A stretch of DNA of 64,000 nt. Origin: Carboxylicivirga litoralis. Lineage in GTDB: Bacteria; Bacteroidota; Bacteroidia; Bacteroidales; Marinilabiliaceae. Shown here piece by piece: positions 52,882-62,133 of this stretch. The notes under the pieces were generated by a model. It was not told the DNA's origin. It was given only the letters and a program-made list of their open reading frames with translations, and did not search any database. The position numbers and the translations under genes were made by a program. The DNA lies in assembly GCF_025499605.1 (NCBI RefSeq), contig NZ_JAFMVC010000009.1, positions 62,001-126,000 on the forward strand. Reading direction: 5' to 3'. The stretch's first letter is position 1, and every line of letters starts with the position of its first letter.

Positions 52882-55041
52882 TTACTTTTTATCATCAACC
52901 AGAGCAAAATCCAATTGCTTTTTCTCCAGGTTGGCATTCGCTATCGATATCTTAAGTTTATCTCCAAGCTGATATTTCCGATTATATTTTCTACCGACTA
53001 TGCAATAATTATCTTCGTCAAAAGTATAGAAGTCATCGTCCAAATCGCGAATTGGAATCATGCCTTCACACTTATTTTCAATGATTTCAACATACAAGCC
53101 CCATTCGGTTACACCTGAAATCACTCCATCAAACTCTTCTCCCAGGTGGTCCTTCATAAATTCGACCTGCTTGTATTTGATAGAAGCGCGCTCGGCATCG
53201 GCAGCTCTTTGTTCCATGTCGGAGCTATGCTCACACATTTCTTCATAAGTTTCTTCATTAACTGAGCGACCACCATCAAGGTAACGTTGCAGCAAACGAT
53301 GCACCATCATATCAGGATAACGACGAATAGGCGATGTAAAATGCGAATAGTGCTTAAATGCTAACCCATAGTGTCCTATATTATGCGTTGAATAAACCGC
53401 TTTGGCCATGGTACGAATAGCCAGCGTTTCAATCATATTTTGCTCACCTTTACCCTGCACCTCTGTCAACAAGCGGTTGAGCGATGAACTAACCGACTCT
53501 GTTCCTTTAGGCATGGCCTCGTAACCAAAACGACGAACAAAAGAGGCAAAGTTTTCAAACTTATCAGGATTTGGCACATCATGAATGCGGTAAACAAATG
53601 TCTTCGCTTTTCCTCTGCGTCCCTTATCCAATTCATTATTTCCAATCAATTGCGCTACTTTCTTATTGGCCAGCAACATAAATTCTTCAATCAGCTTATT
53701 GGCATCTTTCGACTCTTTGAAGTACACACTAAGCGGCTTACCTTTTTCATCAATATTAAATCGCACCTCAACACGTTCAAAACCAACTGAACCTTCAGCA
53801 AAGCGTTTATCGCGCAACTGTTTGGCCAATTTATCCAAGGATAGAATCTCATCTTTCAAATCACCTTCGCCTGTTTCAATGATTTCTTGTGCCTCTTCAT
53901 AAGTAAAACGGCGATCGGAATAAATCACTGTTCGTCCAAACCAACTGTTATGAATATTGGCATCATCGTCCATTTCAAACACTGCCGAAAAGCATAGCTT
54001 CTCTTCATGCGGACGAAGCGAACAAATGAAGTTACTTAAGCGCTCTGGTAACATCGGCACAACCCTATCAACCAGGTACACCGAAGTAGCGCGTTCATAA
54101 GCCTCTTTTTCCAATAAGGTTTTTGGTTGTACATAATGCGTTACATCGGCAATGTGCACACCCACTTCCCAACGACCGTTATCCAGCTTCTGAATCGACA
54201 AGGCATCGTCAAAATCTTTCGCATCAACCGGATCAATCGTAAAAGTTGTGACATTCCTAAAATCACGACGTTGCTTAATTTCTTCTTCTGTGATTTCTGC
54301 GTTGATGGTTTCGGCTTCGTCAATGACCTCCTGCGGATAGCGATAAGGCAAATTGAATTCGGCCAGTATGGCATGCATCTCCGTATGATGGTCACCTGCA
54401 TCACCCAATACATCAACAATTTCACCAATTGGATTCTTAGCTCGCTCAGGCCATTCCACAATTCGCGCAATGGCTTTCTGTCCGTCTTTAACACCATTCA
54501 GACCTTTGGCTGGTATAAAAATATCGTGCGACATCACACGGTCATCTACCACTAAAAAGGCTAATCCACGATTCATTTGCATCACGCCAACAAACGTATC
54601 ACGCTTACGTTTTAATATCTCAATAATTTCACCTTCGGGCTGACGATGACGACGACGTGCATGCATAAACACCTTAACATGATCACCATTCAAAGCCTGG
54701 TTCATATTATTTCGCGGAATAAAAATATCGCCACCTTCATTTTCTTCATCAGGCACAACATATGCTGAACCGGATGCTGTCATATCAACCACTCCTGTTA
54801 AGGTAGAACCCCGACTCAATAATTTATATTTCCCTGCAGCAACTTCAGTCAGATAGCCCGACTCAAATAATTCATTAAGGATTATTTGCACTTTTTGCCG
54901 CCCCGTTTTCTTTCGAACCTCTAAAAGCGATGATACTTGCTTGTAATTAAAAGTGCGTTTAGGGTTATTATAAAACAGGCCTTGTATTAATTGTCTTAGC
55001 TCATCTGTTCGAGATGGCTTTTTCTTTTTCTTCTTTACCAT
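52882..55041 (-). CDS. rnr: ribonuclease R
   Basis: This 719-aa 3'-to-5' exoribonuclease degrades structured RNA. The N-terminal winged helix (LIQGLFYNNPKRTF) and cold-shock domains (GVVDMTASGSAYVV) precede the RNB catalytic domain. DPVDAKDFDDALS carries the four metal-binding Asp residues, and HYGLAFKHYSHFTSPIRRYPD is its late signature. A C-terminal S1 domain follows (FDGVISGVTEWGLYVEI). The Lys-rich tail of E. coli RNase R is missing, but the N-terminus itself has a KKKKKK tract. It is transcribed divergently from the MORN-repeat gene. Confidence 0.95.
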   Translation of the reverse strand: MVKKKKKKPSRTDELRQLIQGLFYNNPKRTFNYKQVSSLLEVRKKTGRQKVQIILNELFESGYLTEVAAGKYKLLSRGSTLTGVVDMTASGSAYVVPDEENEGGDIFIPRNNMNQALNGDHVKVFMHARRRHRQPEGEIIEILKRKRDTFVGVMQMNRGLAFLVVDDRVMSHDIFIPAKGLNGVKDGQKAIARIVEWPERAKNPIGEIVDVLGDAGDHHTEMHAILAEFNLPYRYPQEVIDEAETINAEITEEEIKQRRDFRNVTTFTIDPVDAKDFDDALSIQKLDNGRWEVGVHIADVTHYVQPKTLLEKEAYERATSVYLVDRVVPMLPERLSNFICSLRPHEEKLCFSAVFEMDDDANIHNSWFGRTVIYSDRRFTYEEAQEIIETGEGDLKDEILSLDKLAKQLRDKRFAEGSVGFERVEVRFNIDEKGKPLSVYFKESKDANKLIEEFMLLANKKVAQLIGNNELDKGRRGKAKTFVYRIHDVPNPDKFENFASFVRRFGYEAMPKGTESVSSSLNRLLTEVQGKGEQNMIETLAIRTMAKAVYSTHNIGHYGLAFKHYSHFTSPIRRYPDMMVHRLLQRYLDGGRSVNEETYEEMCEHSSDMEQRAADAERASIKYKQVEFMKDHLGEEFDGVISGVTEWGLYVEIIENKCEGMIPIRDLDDDFYTFDEDNYCIVGRKYNRKYQLGDKLKISIANANLEKKQLDFALVDDKK

Positions 55042-55076
55042 TCTATAACTATTTCTGGTTTACGATTCTCAACCTC

Positions 55077-55084
55077 CAAAACTA
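55077..55084 (-). promoter_or_regulatory. candidate -7 box (TAGTTTTG) for rnr
   Basis: TAGTTTTG on the minus strand ends 35 bases before the rnr ATG at 55041. Confidence 0.35.
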
Positions 55085-55264
55085 TTTCGGTATTAGTGGG
55101 CTCGAGAATCATATTACTTCCTGCATCAGAAGCAATACCCAAAGGTATAAAATAAATTGGAGCACAATTCTTTCTAATTTATGATAACCTTTTGGCATTA
55201 TTATCAGTATAAAAAGTTCTAACAAGTCAATTCGTTAGGCTACTAAACACCCAATATTGTTACA

Positions 55265-56080
55265 ATGCAAAACGTCTTTATTATTATATTACTGACAGTT
55301 AGCTTCAATACAATGGCTCAATCATATGAGCTATATAAAGGAGATACCATTAACTATACCGATATTAACAATCACAAACAAGGATTATGGATTAAATTCA
55401 ATAATTCGGGTGACCAGATTTTAGAACAAGGTGTTTATGCAACCAATAAAAAGTCTGGCTGGTGGATATGTTATTACCCCGATGGGAAGGTGAAGCATAA
55501 AATTACCTATAAAAATGGTAAAGCCATCGGACCTGCCGAGTTCTATTATGAGAATGGGTTAATATCGGAACAAGGCAACTGGAACATCGATCATTGGAAA
55601 GGGAACTATCGGTTTTACAATAAAAACGGAAGCCTTGCCTACGATTGGAACTACGACGACAAAGGCCAGCGAACAGGGACACAAAAATACTACCACGACA
55701 ATGGCACCTTGAAATACACAGGCGAATGGAATGATGGCAAAGCCACTGGTACCCTAAAGATTTTCGATGATACAGGAAAACTTATTACCGAGCGTGTTTA
55801 CAATAATGGTGAGTTTCAGGAAAACAAAGCGATTACTGAAAACATTACTACCAACGAAATAGCTCCGCGACAAGAAGTACCTGAGAGCAAGCATGCCTCT
55901 ACATTTAAAGGAACAGGTAACCACACCGTTTATAACATGCACGGATTAGTTGAGAAGCAAGGATTCTTTGTTAATGGTAAGATTTTCACAGGTAAACACT
56001 GCTTCTACAACGATAGTAAAAAGCTGACAAAAGTGATTCATTACCAAAATGGCAATATCGTAAAAACGGAAGAATTTTAA
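55265..56080 (+). CDS. exported MORN_2-repeat (YwqK-like) protein
   Basis: This 271-aa protein has a signal peptide (residues 1-18, ending TMAQ) and then six or seven short repeats of the MORN_2 type, each about 22-25 residues. A typical unit is YYPDGKVKHKITYKNGKA; others include YENGLISEQGNW, YHDNGTLKYTGEW and FYNDSKKLTKVIHYQNG. Such proteins are often labelled YwqK-family antitoxins, but no toxin gene is adjacent and the signal peptide argues for an envelope location. The binding partner is unknown. Confidence 0.83.
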   Translation: MQNVFIIILLTVSFNTMAQSYELYKGDTINYTDINNHKQGLWIKFNNSGDQILEQGVYATNKKSGWWICYYPDGKVKHKITYKNGKAIGPAEFYYENGLISEQGNWNIDHWKGNYRFYNKNGSLAYDWNYDDKGQRTGTQKYYHDNGTLKYTGEWNDGKATGTLKIFDDTGKLITERVYNNGEFQENKAITENITTNEIAPRQEVPESKHASTFKGTGNHTVYNMHGLVEKQGFFVNGKIFTGKHCFYNDSKKLTKVIHYQNGNIVKTEEF

Positions 56081-56245
56081 ATTTTAAACTCCCAAATAGG
56101 AGTTCGACAAAACCTAAAAAGGTGCAATCCATTAACTTATTTGCAAATATTAACAGTATTAAAGGGTTAAAATAGTGCCCGGGGGTACAAGGATTTTTGT
56201 AATTTAGCGGCTTGTTAAAAATTCCACAATTAGGTTTGAGCAAGC

Positions 56246-57721
56246 ATGGAAAATAAATTATTTCTATACAACACCCTATCCCGAAAGAAAGAAGAGTTTC
56301 AACCCATTCACCCCAATCATGTTGGTTTGTACGTATGTGGACCAACAGTTTATGGAGATCCTCACTTGGGACACACGCGTCCGGCCATAACGTTTGATAT
56401 ATTATTCAGATACCTAAAACACACCGGCTTTAAAGTACGCTATGTGCGCAATATTACCGATGTTGGCCACCTCGAAAATGATGGCGATACAGGCGAAGAT
56501 AAAATTGCTAAAAAAGCTCGATTGGAAGAATTGGAGCCAATGGAAGTAGTACAACACTACACCAATCGTTATCAATTGTTCATGGACGAGTTAAATGTTC
56601 AACGACCAAGCATTGAACCACGTGCATCGGGTCATATCATTGAGCAACTGCAGATTGTTGAAGACATCCTCAAAAAAGGACTGGCCTACGAAAGCAATGG
56701 ATCGGTTTATTTTGATGTTGAGAAATATAACAAAGAGCATAATTACGGTGCTTTGTCAGGTAGAAATATTGAAGACCTGCTAAGCACCACCCGTGAGTTG
56801 GATGGTCAGACCGAAAAACGCAACAGCTTTGATTTTGCTTTATGGAAAAAAGCAGCTCCTGAGCACATCATGCGATGGCCGTCTCGTTTTAGCGATGGCT
56901 TTCCGGGTTGGCACCTCGAGTGTTCGGCTATGAGCGCCAAATACCTAGGCACCGAATTTGATATCCATGGTGGTGGTATGGATTTGTTATTCCCACACCA
57001 CGAGTGTGAGATTGCTCAGAGTACTGTTTGCAACGGCCATACGCCAGCTCGCTACTGGATGCACAACAACATGATTACTATCGATGGACAAAAGATGGGT
57101 AAATCATTAGGCAACTTTATTACATTAGAACAACTATTCTCGGGCGAGCACAATAAACTGGAGCAGGCTTACAGTCCGATGACGATACGTTTCTTTATTA
57201 TGCAGGCTCACTATCGCAGTACACTTGACTTCTCTAACGAAGCTTTGCAGGCATCACAGAAAGGCATGGAGCGACTGCTTGAAGCGTATGGCAACATGGA
57301 TAAATTAGTTGCTTCTGACGCATCAAGCTATAGTGTTCAGGAGATTAGCGACAAATGTTATGCAGCTTTAAACGACGACCTTAATACGCCTATTTTAATC
57401 GCTCACCTGTTTGATGCAGTGAAAAATATCAACAGTATGTTGGCCGGCAAAGCGACTTTAACTGCTGATGACCTGGAAGCACTAAAGCAGCTAATGAGCA
57501 ATATGGTGGTAGATATTTTAGGATTAACGGTAGAAAGTAATAGTAATGCCGGTGGTAATGATGAATTATTATCAGAATCTATTAACTTGTTGCTGAATTT
57601 ACGCGTTGATGCCAAAACCAATAAAGATTGGGCAACCGCCGATAAAATCAGAAATGAACTGCAGGCACTGGGCGTTGAAATTAAAGACACAAAAGACGGC
57701 TTCGAATGGAGCATAAAATAA
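56246..57721 (+). CDS. cysS: cysteinyl-tRNA synthetase
   Basis: This 491-aa class I enzyme charges tRNA-Cys. The N-terminal [16 protein letters not shown] contains the zinc-binding Cys and the HIGH motif (HLGH). [12 protein letters not shown] and [11 protein letters not shown] supply further zinc ligands. KMGKSLGNF is the KMSKS loop. The DALR domain and a C-terminal tRNA-binding region complete it. Length fits the family. The next gene begins four bases after its stop, so the two are an operon. A weak TAATTTAG box lies about 40 bases upstream. Confidence 0.96.
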   Translation: MENKLFLYNTLSRKKEEFQPIHPNHVGLYVCGPTVYGDPHLGHTRPAITFDILFRYLKHTGFKVRYVRNITDVGHLENDGDTGEDKIAKKARLEELEPMEVVQHYTNRYQLFMDELNVQRPSIEPRASGHIIEQLQIVEDILKKGLAYESNGSVYFDVEKYNKEHNYGALSGRNIEDLLSTTRELDGQTEKRNSFDFALWKKAAPEHIMRWPSRFSDGFPGWHLECSAMSAKYLGTEFDIHGGGMDLLFPHHECEIAQSTVCNGHTPARYWMHNNMITIDGQKMGKSLGNFITLEQLFSGEHNKLEQAYSPMTIRFFIMQAHYRSTLDFSNEALQASQKGMERLLEAYGNMDKLVASDASSYSVQEISDKCYAALNDDLNTPILIAHLFDAVKNINSMLAGKATLTADDLEALKQLMSNMVVDILGLTVESNSNAGGNDELLSESINLLLNLRVDAKTNKDWATADKIRNELQALGVEIKDTKDGFEWSIK

Positions 57722-57725
57722 TACG

Positions 57726-58763
57726 ATGCAAATAACATTGAAACATACAACAGCAGGTTTGGCAATAGTTGCCAGCCTGCTTTTTTTTGGCTGTAATGCT
57801 CACAAGTCAGATAAAAAAAGTACAACTACTAAAGCTAAGGTGCAACAAGTAGCCACTCCGGTTTTTAATGCCGATTCAGCTTACCAGTACATCAACAACC
57901 AGGTTGACTTTGGACCTCGCGTGCCCAACACTAAAGAACACACCGCCTGTGCCCAATACCTGGCCAACGAACTAAAGCGCTTTGGTGCCGATGTGATTGT
58001 GCAAGAAGCCGATGTGATAGCATTTGACAACTCGGTATTAAAGGCAAAGAACATTATTGGCCAATACAATACCAACCTAAAAAAACGGGTGCTACTATGT
58101 GCTCACTGGGATACTCGCCCTTTTGCTGATCACGACAGAGATCCTTCAAAAAGGGATTTAGCCATTGACGGTGCCAATGACGGTGCCAGTGGCGTTGGCG
58201 TTTTATTGGAAATAGCCCGACAAATTAATATAACACAGCCTAATGTTGGTATCGACATCATATTCTTTGACGCCGAAGATCATGGTCAGCCCGATCATCG
58301 AAACTTGCCAGCTATTGAAAACGACTGGTGCCTGGGCTCGCAATACTGGGGTAAAAATCCACATGTAGAAAACTATCGGGCATCATACGGCATCTTATTG
58401 GATATGGTAGGGGCACCCAATGCCTCTTTCTACTTCGAAGGCTATTCAATGAGTTTTAACCCGGGTTTAGTGAATTACATCTGGGATATTGCAAGCGAAA
58501 TTGGTTACGATTATCATTTTAAGAAAGAAAGAGGACATACTATTACTGACGATCATGTGTATGTTACACAACTACGTAACTTCCCTTGTATTGATATTAT
58601 TCAGCAAGTGATGGAAGATCGCTTTGACAAAAACGGCGATTACATCAATCACTCATTTGGCAGTTACTGGCATACGCACAACGACAACATGAGCAACATC
58701 GACAAAGGCACATTAAAAGCCGTTGGCCAAACAGTTTTAGAGGTGATTTACAGAGAAAACTAA
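57726..58763 (+). CDS. M28-family glutaminyl-peptide cyclotransferase, lipoprotein
   Basis: This 345-aa zinc enzyme closely resembles the type II glutaminyl cyclases of Bacteroidetes such as the Porphyromonas enzyme, which convert N-terminal Gln of exported proteins to pyroglutamate. A lipobox ends at Cys23 (LFFGC). LLCAHWDTRPFADHD, DGANDGASGVG, FFDAEDHG and the final WHTHNDNMSN contain the metal-binding His, Asp and Glu residues. In this phylum many exported proteins begin with Gln after signal cleavage (several here do), which fits the role. A related aminopeptidase activity cannot be excluded. It is translated four bases after cysS. Confidence 0.87.
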   Translation: MQITLKHTTAGLAIVASLLFFGCNAHKSDKKSTTTKAKVQQVATPVFNADSAYQYINNQVDFGPRVPNTKEHTACAQYLANELKRFGADVIVQEADVIAFDNSVLKAKNIIGQYNTNLKKRVLLCAHWDTRPFADHDRDPSKRDLAIDGANDGASGVGVLLEIARQINITQPNVGIDIIFFDAEDHGQPDHRNLPAIENDWCLGSQYWGKNPHVENYRASYGILLDMVGAPNASFYFEGYSMSFNPGLVNYIWDIASEIGYDYHFKKERGHTITDDHVYVTQLRNFPCIDIIQQVMEDRFDKNGDYINHSFGSYWHTHNDNMSNIDKGTLKAVGQTVLEVIYREN

Positions 58764-58789
58764 ATAAACATCCCTCACTTCTTCCGTAT

Positions 58790-58839
58790 TTCTCCCCAAG
58801 GGGAGAATTAATAAGAATGCAATCTTCCTCAAGGGGAAG
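58790..58839. repeat. cluster of short inverted repeats between cyclotransferase and rnhB genes
   Basis: Two hairpins lie side by side: TTCTCCCC with GGGGAGAA (58790-58797 and 58800-58807) and CTTCCTC with GGGGAAG (58824-58830 and 58833-58839, one wobble pair). Both have a 2-base AA centre and share CAAGGGGA. The make-up is GC-richer than other spacers here and resembles dispersed intergenic repeats of Bacteroidetes; only one cluster is in this window. Confidence 0.5.
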
Positions 58840-58887
58840 TCCCATATGGCGATAGGGATTAACATCAAGCTAATTGCTAAATAAAAC

Positions 58888-59490
58888 ATGCCCAACTTAC
58901 TTCCATATTTAAACGAACAACTCATTGAAGCCGGTTGCGACGAAGCCGGTCGTGGTTGTCTGGCTGGCCCGGTGGTAGCTGCAGCCGTCATCTTACCAAA
59001 AGATTTTAAGCATGAGTTACTTAACGACTCAAAGCAACTTACTGAAAAGCAACGTCAGAAGCTGCGCCCCATCATCGAACAAGAAGCCATAGCCTGGGCA
59101 GTTAGTTTTGTTGACCATAAGGAGATTGATGAAATCAACATATTAAAAGCATCGTATGTAGCCATGCACCGGAGCGTTGATCAACTTAAAACCAAGCCGG
59201 AACACCTATTAATAGACGGTAACCGTTTTATACCTTACAAAGGCATTGACCACACCTGTATAATCAAGGGGGATGGCAAGTATCTATCCATTGCAGCAGC
59301 CAGTGTACTGGCCAAAACTCACCGCGATGAATACATGGAAAAGATGCACGAACAATATCCACACTATGCCTGGGACAAAAACAAAGGCTATCCCACTAAA
59401 GCTCACCGGGCGGGCATTAAAGAACATGGCATTTCGCCCATCCACCGCCTTACATTTCGCTTATTAGATGAGCAGTTGAGCTTGTTTTAA
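58888..59490 (+). CDS. rnhB: ribonuclease HII
   Basis: This 200-aa enzyme removes ribonucleotides from RNA-DNA hybrids and misincorporated ribonucleotides from DNA. The signature [18 protein letters not shown] holds the first catalytic Asp and Glu. LLIDGNRF and [13 protein letters not shown] provide the others. [14 protein letters not shown] near the C-terminus is conserved. Length is normal. It follows the inverted-repeat cluster and precedes the long spacer before the S46 peptidases. Confidence 0.95.
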   Translation: MPNLLPYLNEQLIEAGCDEAGRGCLAGPVVAAAVILPKDFKHELLNDSKQLTEKQRQKLRPIIEQEAIAWAVSFVDHKEIDEINILKASYVAMHRSVDQLKTKPEHLLIDGNRFIPYKGIDHTCIIKGDGKYLSIAAASVLAKTHRDEYMEKMHEQYPHYAWDKNKGYPTKAHRAGIKEHGISPIHRLTFRLLDEQLSLF

Positions 59491-59831
59491 ATTAAATAAT
59501 CGACACTAGGCTAGCTAATAATATTTAGCAATAATCGCGCTCTGAATAATCTCTAATTAGATTATGATTCTTTAATCACAATACGATATGGCAGCTGATT
59601 AGTCCATTCAAAAAATAAAATTACAAACCCCATATTGCACTCAATACAAACGCTGTTTTAAAACACACCAGCCTTTTCAGCAAAAATTATATCTTTGGCA
59701 TTCTGAAAACGATTATAAATCAATAGACTTTGAATGTTGGACGAGCTTTGATTGTTGATAACTGTCCCATTTACAATCACTAATAACAATTAAAATTTGT
59801 AAGCAACTTCAAATCATTAAAGTACAATAGT
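59491..59831. other. intergenic region upstream of the S46 peptidase
   Basis: This 341-base AT-rich spacer has no ORF of useful length. Its only clear signal is the exact TATCTTTG box at 59690-59697, which would give a leader of about 130 bases; no riboswitch or RNA gene is recognised in that leader. Confidence 0.45.
59690..59697 (+). promoter_or_regulatory. candidate -7 box (TATCTTTG) for the first S46 gene
   Basis: An exact TAnnTTTG match, followed by GC, lies 134 bases before the ATG at 59832. The -33 region is poor. Confidence 0.4.
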
Positions 59832-61982
59832 ATGAGAAGAATAGCAGCAATTTTGCTAGTAGCATGCATCGGCTTTGTGCAATTCGCAAAAGCAGATGAA
59901 GGTATGTGGCTATTGCCACTTATCAACAAATTAAACATTGAGAAGATGCAAGAAATGGGCTTCAAGCTTTCGGCTGAAGAAGTTTATAGCATCAATAATA
60001 ACAGCTTAAAAGATGCCATTGTTATTTTTGGTCGTGGCTGTACAGGTGAATTAATTTCTGACCAGGGATTAATTTTAACCAACCATCACTGTGGATATGG
60101 TAACATTCAGGAATTAAGTTCAGTTGAGCACAACTACCTGAAAGACGGATTCTGGGCCAAGAGCTTAGAAGAAGAATTACCAGCACCAGGCTTATCGGTT
60201 ACATTTTTGAAGTATATGACGGATGTTACTGAGGAAGTTAATGCTGAGCTTAACGACAACATGACTGAAGAAGAGCGAGCAGCTAAAATTAAAGAAGTAT
60301 CGGCTAAATTAGTTGAAGCAGCTAAGGAAGGCAATGAGTATCAAATTCGTGTTCAGAGCTATTTCGAAGGCAACCAGTTCTTTTTAATCGCTTACGAAAA
60401 ATTTAACGATGTTCGTTTTGTAGGTGCTCCTCCTTCATCCATTGGTAAATTTGGTTTCGACACCGATAACTGGATGTGGCCTCGCCATACTGGTGACTTC
60501 AGTATGTTCCGTGTATATTGCGGTCCTGATGGAAAACCAGCTGAATATTCAAAAGACAATAAACCTTATAAGCCAGCACATCACTTACCTGTATCATTAA
60601 AAGGTGTGCAGATGGACGATTATGCAATGACCATTGGTTTCCCTGGTAGCACTGAACGTTATTTAACATCTTGGGGTATCGAAGAGCGTATGGACATCGT
60701 AAACCAGGCTCGCATTAAGCCTCGCGGTGTTAAGCAAGATATCTGGTTAAAAGATATGCGTGCCGACGAAAAAGTAAACATTCAGTATGCGTCTAAATTT
60801 GCAGGTAGCTCAAACTACTGGAAAAATTCGATTGGTATGAACCGCGGTCTGGAGAAATTAAATGTTCTTGGACAAAAGCGCGAGTTAGAGAAAGAATTTA
60901 CCAACTGGGTGAATGCTGATGCTGATAGAAAAGCAAAATATGGCAATGTGTTAGCTGAGCTGGAAAAATCATATGCCGATCGTGCTTCTTTTGTAAAAGC
61001 AACATCATTTATTGCCGAGTGCCAGTTACGTGGTGCTGAAGTATTCTACTTTGCTTATAGAGCTAAAACTCTGGAAAAAGCATTAGAAGAAGGTGAGCAG
61101 GAGGCAATTGATAAAGCTGTTGCTGCCCTAAAAGCCGGAGGCGAAAGCTTCTTTAAAGATTACAACCCTGAAACGGATCGTAAAGTGATAGGTGCATTAT
61201 TAAAAATGTACAACGATGACATTGATGCTAAATATCACCCATCATTCTATGCTACTATTAACAAGAAATTTAAAGGTGACTTCCAGAAGTTTGCTGATTT
61301 CCTATTCAACAAATCAGTATTTATGGATGAAGCTCGCTTTAATGCCTTCCTTGAAAAGCCTTCGTTAAAAGTGCTTCAGAAAGACTACGCATTTATTGGT
61401 GGTGTTTCATCAATTGAGAAGTATCGCGAAATCAAAAATATGGAAGCAGAAAGTGCTATTGCTATCCACAAAAACAACCGCCTATTTATTGCCGGTTTAT
61501 TTGAAATGCAGCCAGACAAAGTATTCTATCCGGATGCCAACTTCACCATGCGTTTATCATACGGTAAAGTAGGCGACTACGAGCCAAAAGATGGTGTTAT
61601 TTATAAGCACTACACAACTATTGAAGGCATCATGGAAAAAGAAGATCCAGATAACTTCGAGTTTGAAGTGCCTGCTAAATTAAAAGAGCTTTGGAAGAAC
61701 AAAGACTACGGACAATATGCTGATGCAGCTGGTTATATGCCTGTTTGTTTTACATCCAATAACGACATTACAGGTGGTAACAGCGGTAGTCCGGTTATCA
61801 ACGCCGAAGGTCACTTATTTGGCTTGGCTTTCGATGGTAACTGGGAAGCAATGAGTGGTGATATCGCTTTTGAAACAGAGCTTCAGAAGTGTATCAATGT
61901 TGACATCCGTTACGTACTTTTCATTATTGACAAGTACGCTGGTGCAACTAACCTGATTAATGAAATGACTTTGGTGAAATAA
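59832..61982 (+). CDS. S46 family dipeptidyl-peptidase, Dpp7-like
   Basis: This 716-aa periplasmic serine exopeptidase releases dipeptides from the N-terminus of oligopeptides, a main route of protein feeding in Bacteroidetes. The signal peptide ends near residue 21. The catalytic triad is visible: His in TNHHCGY (85/86), Asp in WPRHTGDFS, and Ser651 in GGNSGSP. FDGNWEAMSGDI (Gly669) matches the Gly673 type of Dpp7, which prefers hydrophobic P1 residues, rather than the Arg type of Dpp11. A large helical insert separates the two beta-barrels as usual. A terminator and a second S46 gene follow. Confidence 0.94.
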   Translation: MRRIAAILLVACIGFVQFAKADEGMWLLPLINKLNIEKMQEMGFKLSAEEVYSINNNSLKDAIVIFGRGCTGELISDQGLILTNHHCGYGNIQELSSVEHNYLKDGFWAKSLEEELPAPGLSVTFLKYMTDVTEEVNAELNDNMTEEERAAKIKEVSAKLVEAAKEGNEYQIRVQSYFEGNQFFLIAYEKFNDVRFVGAPPSSIGKFGFDTDNWMWPRHTGDFSMFRVYCGPDGKPAEYSKDNKPYKPAHHLPVSLKGVQMDDYAMTIGFPGSTERYLTSWGIEERMDIVNQARIKPRGVKQDIWLKDMRADEKVNIQYASKFAGSSNYWKNSIGMNRGLEKLNVLGQKRELEKEFTNWVNADADRKAKYGNVLAELEKSYADRASFVKATSFIAECQLRGAEVFYFAYRAKTLEKALEEGEQEAIDKAVAALKAGGESFFKDYNPETDRKVIGALLKMYNDDIDAKYHPSFYATINKKFKGDFQKFADFLFNKSVFMDEARFNAFLEKPSLKVLQKDYAFIGGVSSIEKYREIKNMEAESAIAIHKNNRLFIAGLFEMQPDKVFYPDANFTMRLSYGKVGDYEPKDGVIYKHYTTIEGIMEKEDPDNFEFEVPAKLKELWKNKDYGQYADAAGYMPVCFTSNNDITGGNSGSPVINAEGHLFGLAFDGNWEAMSGDIAFETELQKCINVDIRYVLFIIDKYAGATNLINEMTLVK

Positions 61983-62003
61983 TCCAGAGCTATAGGATAA
62001 AGT

Positions 62004-62040
62004 AAAAAGAGCTGTTGGAATATTCTGACAGCTCTTTTTT
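62004..62040 (+). terminator. terminator after the first S46 gene
   Basis: A 12-bp stem (62004-62015 with 62028-62039) followed by an uninterrupted T run lies 22 bases past the stop at 61982. Confidence 0.88.
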
Positions 62041-62133
62041 TTGTTAAAATTGCTTAAAATGGATACTATTCATAGTATTCACCCATATAATCTTGTAGTT
62101 TCGTGCCACTTGAATATTAAGCTAACTAGATAA

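Noticed and set aside
55265-56080. MORN-repeat protein as antitoxin of a toxin-antitoxin pair
   Set aside because: The YwqK name suggests it, but no toxin-like gene is adjacent and the protein has a signal peptide.
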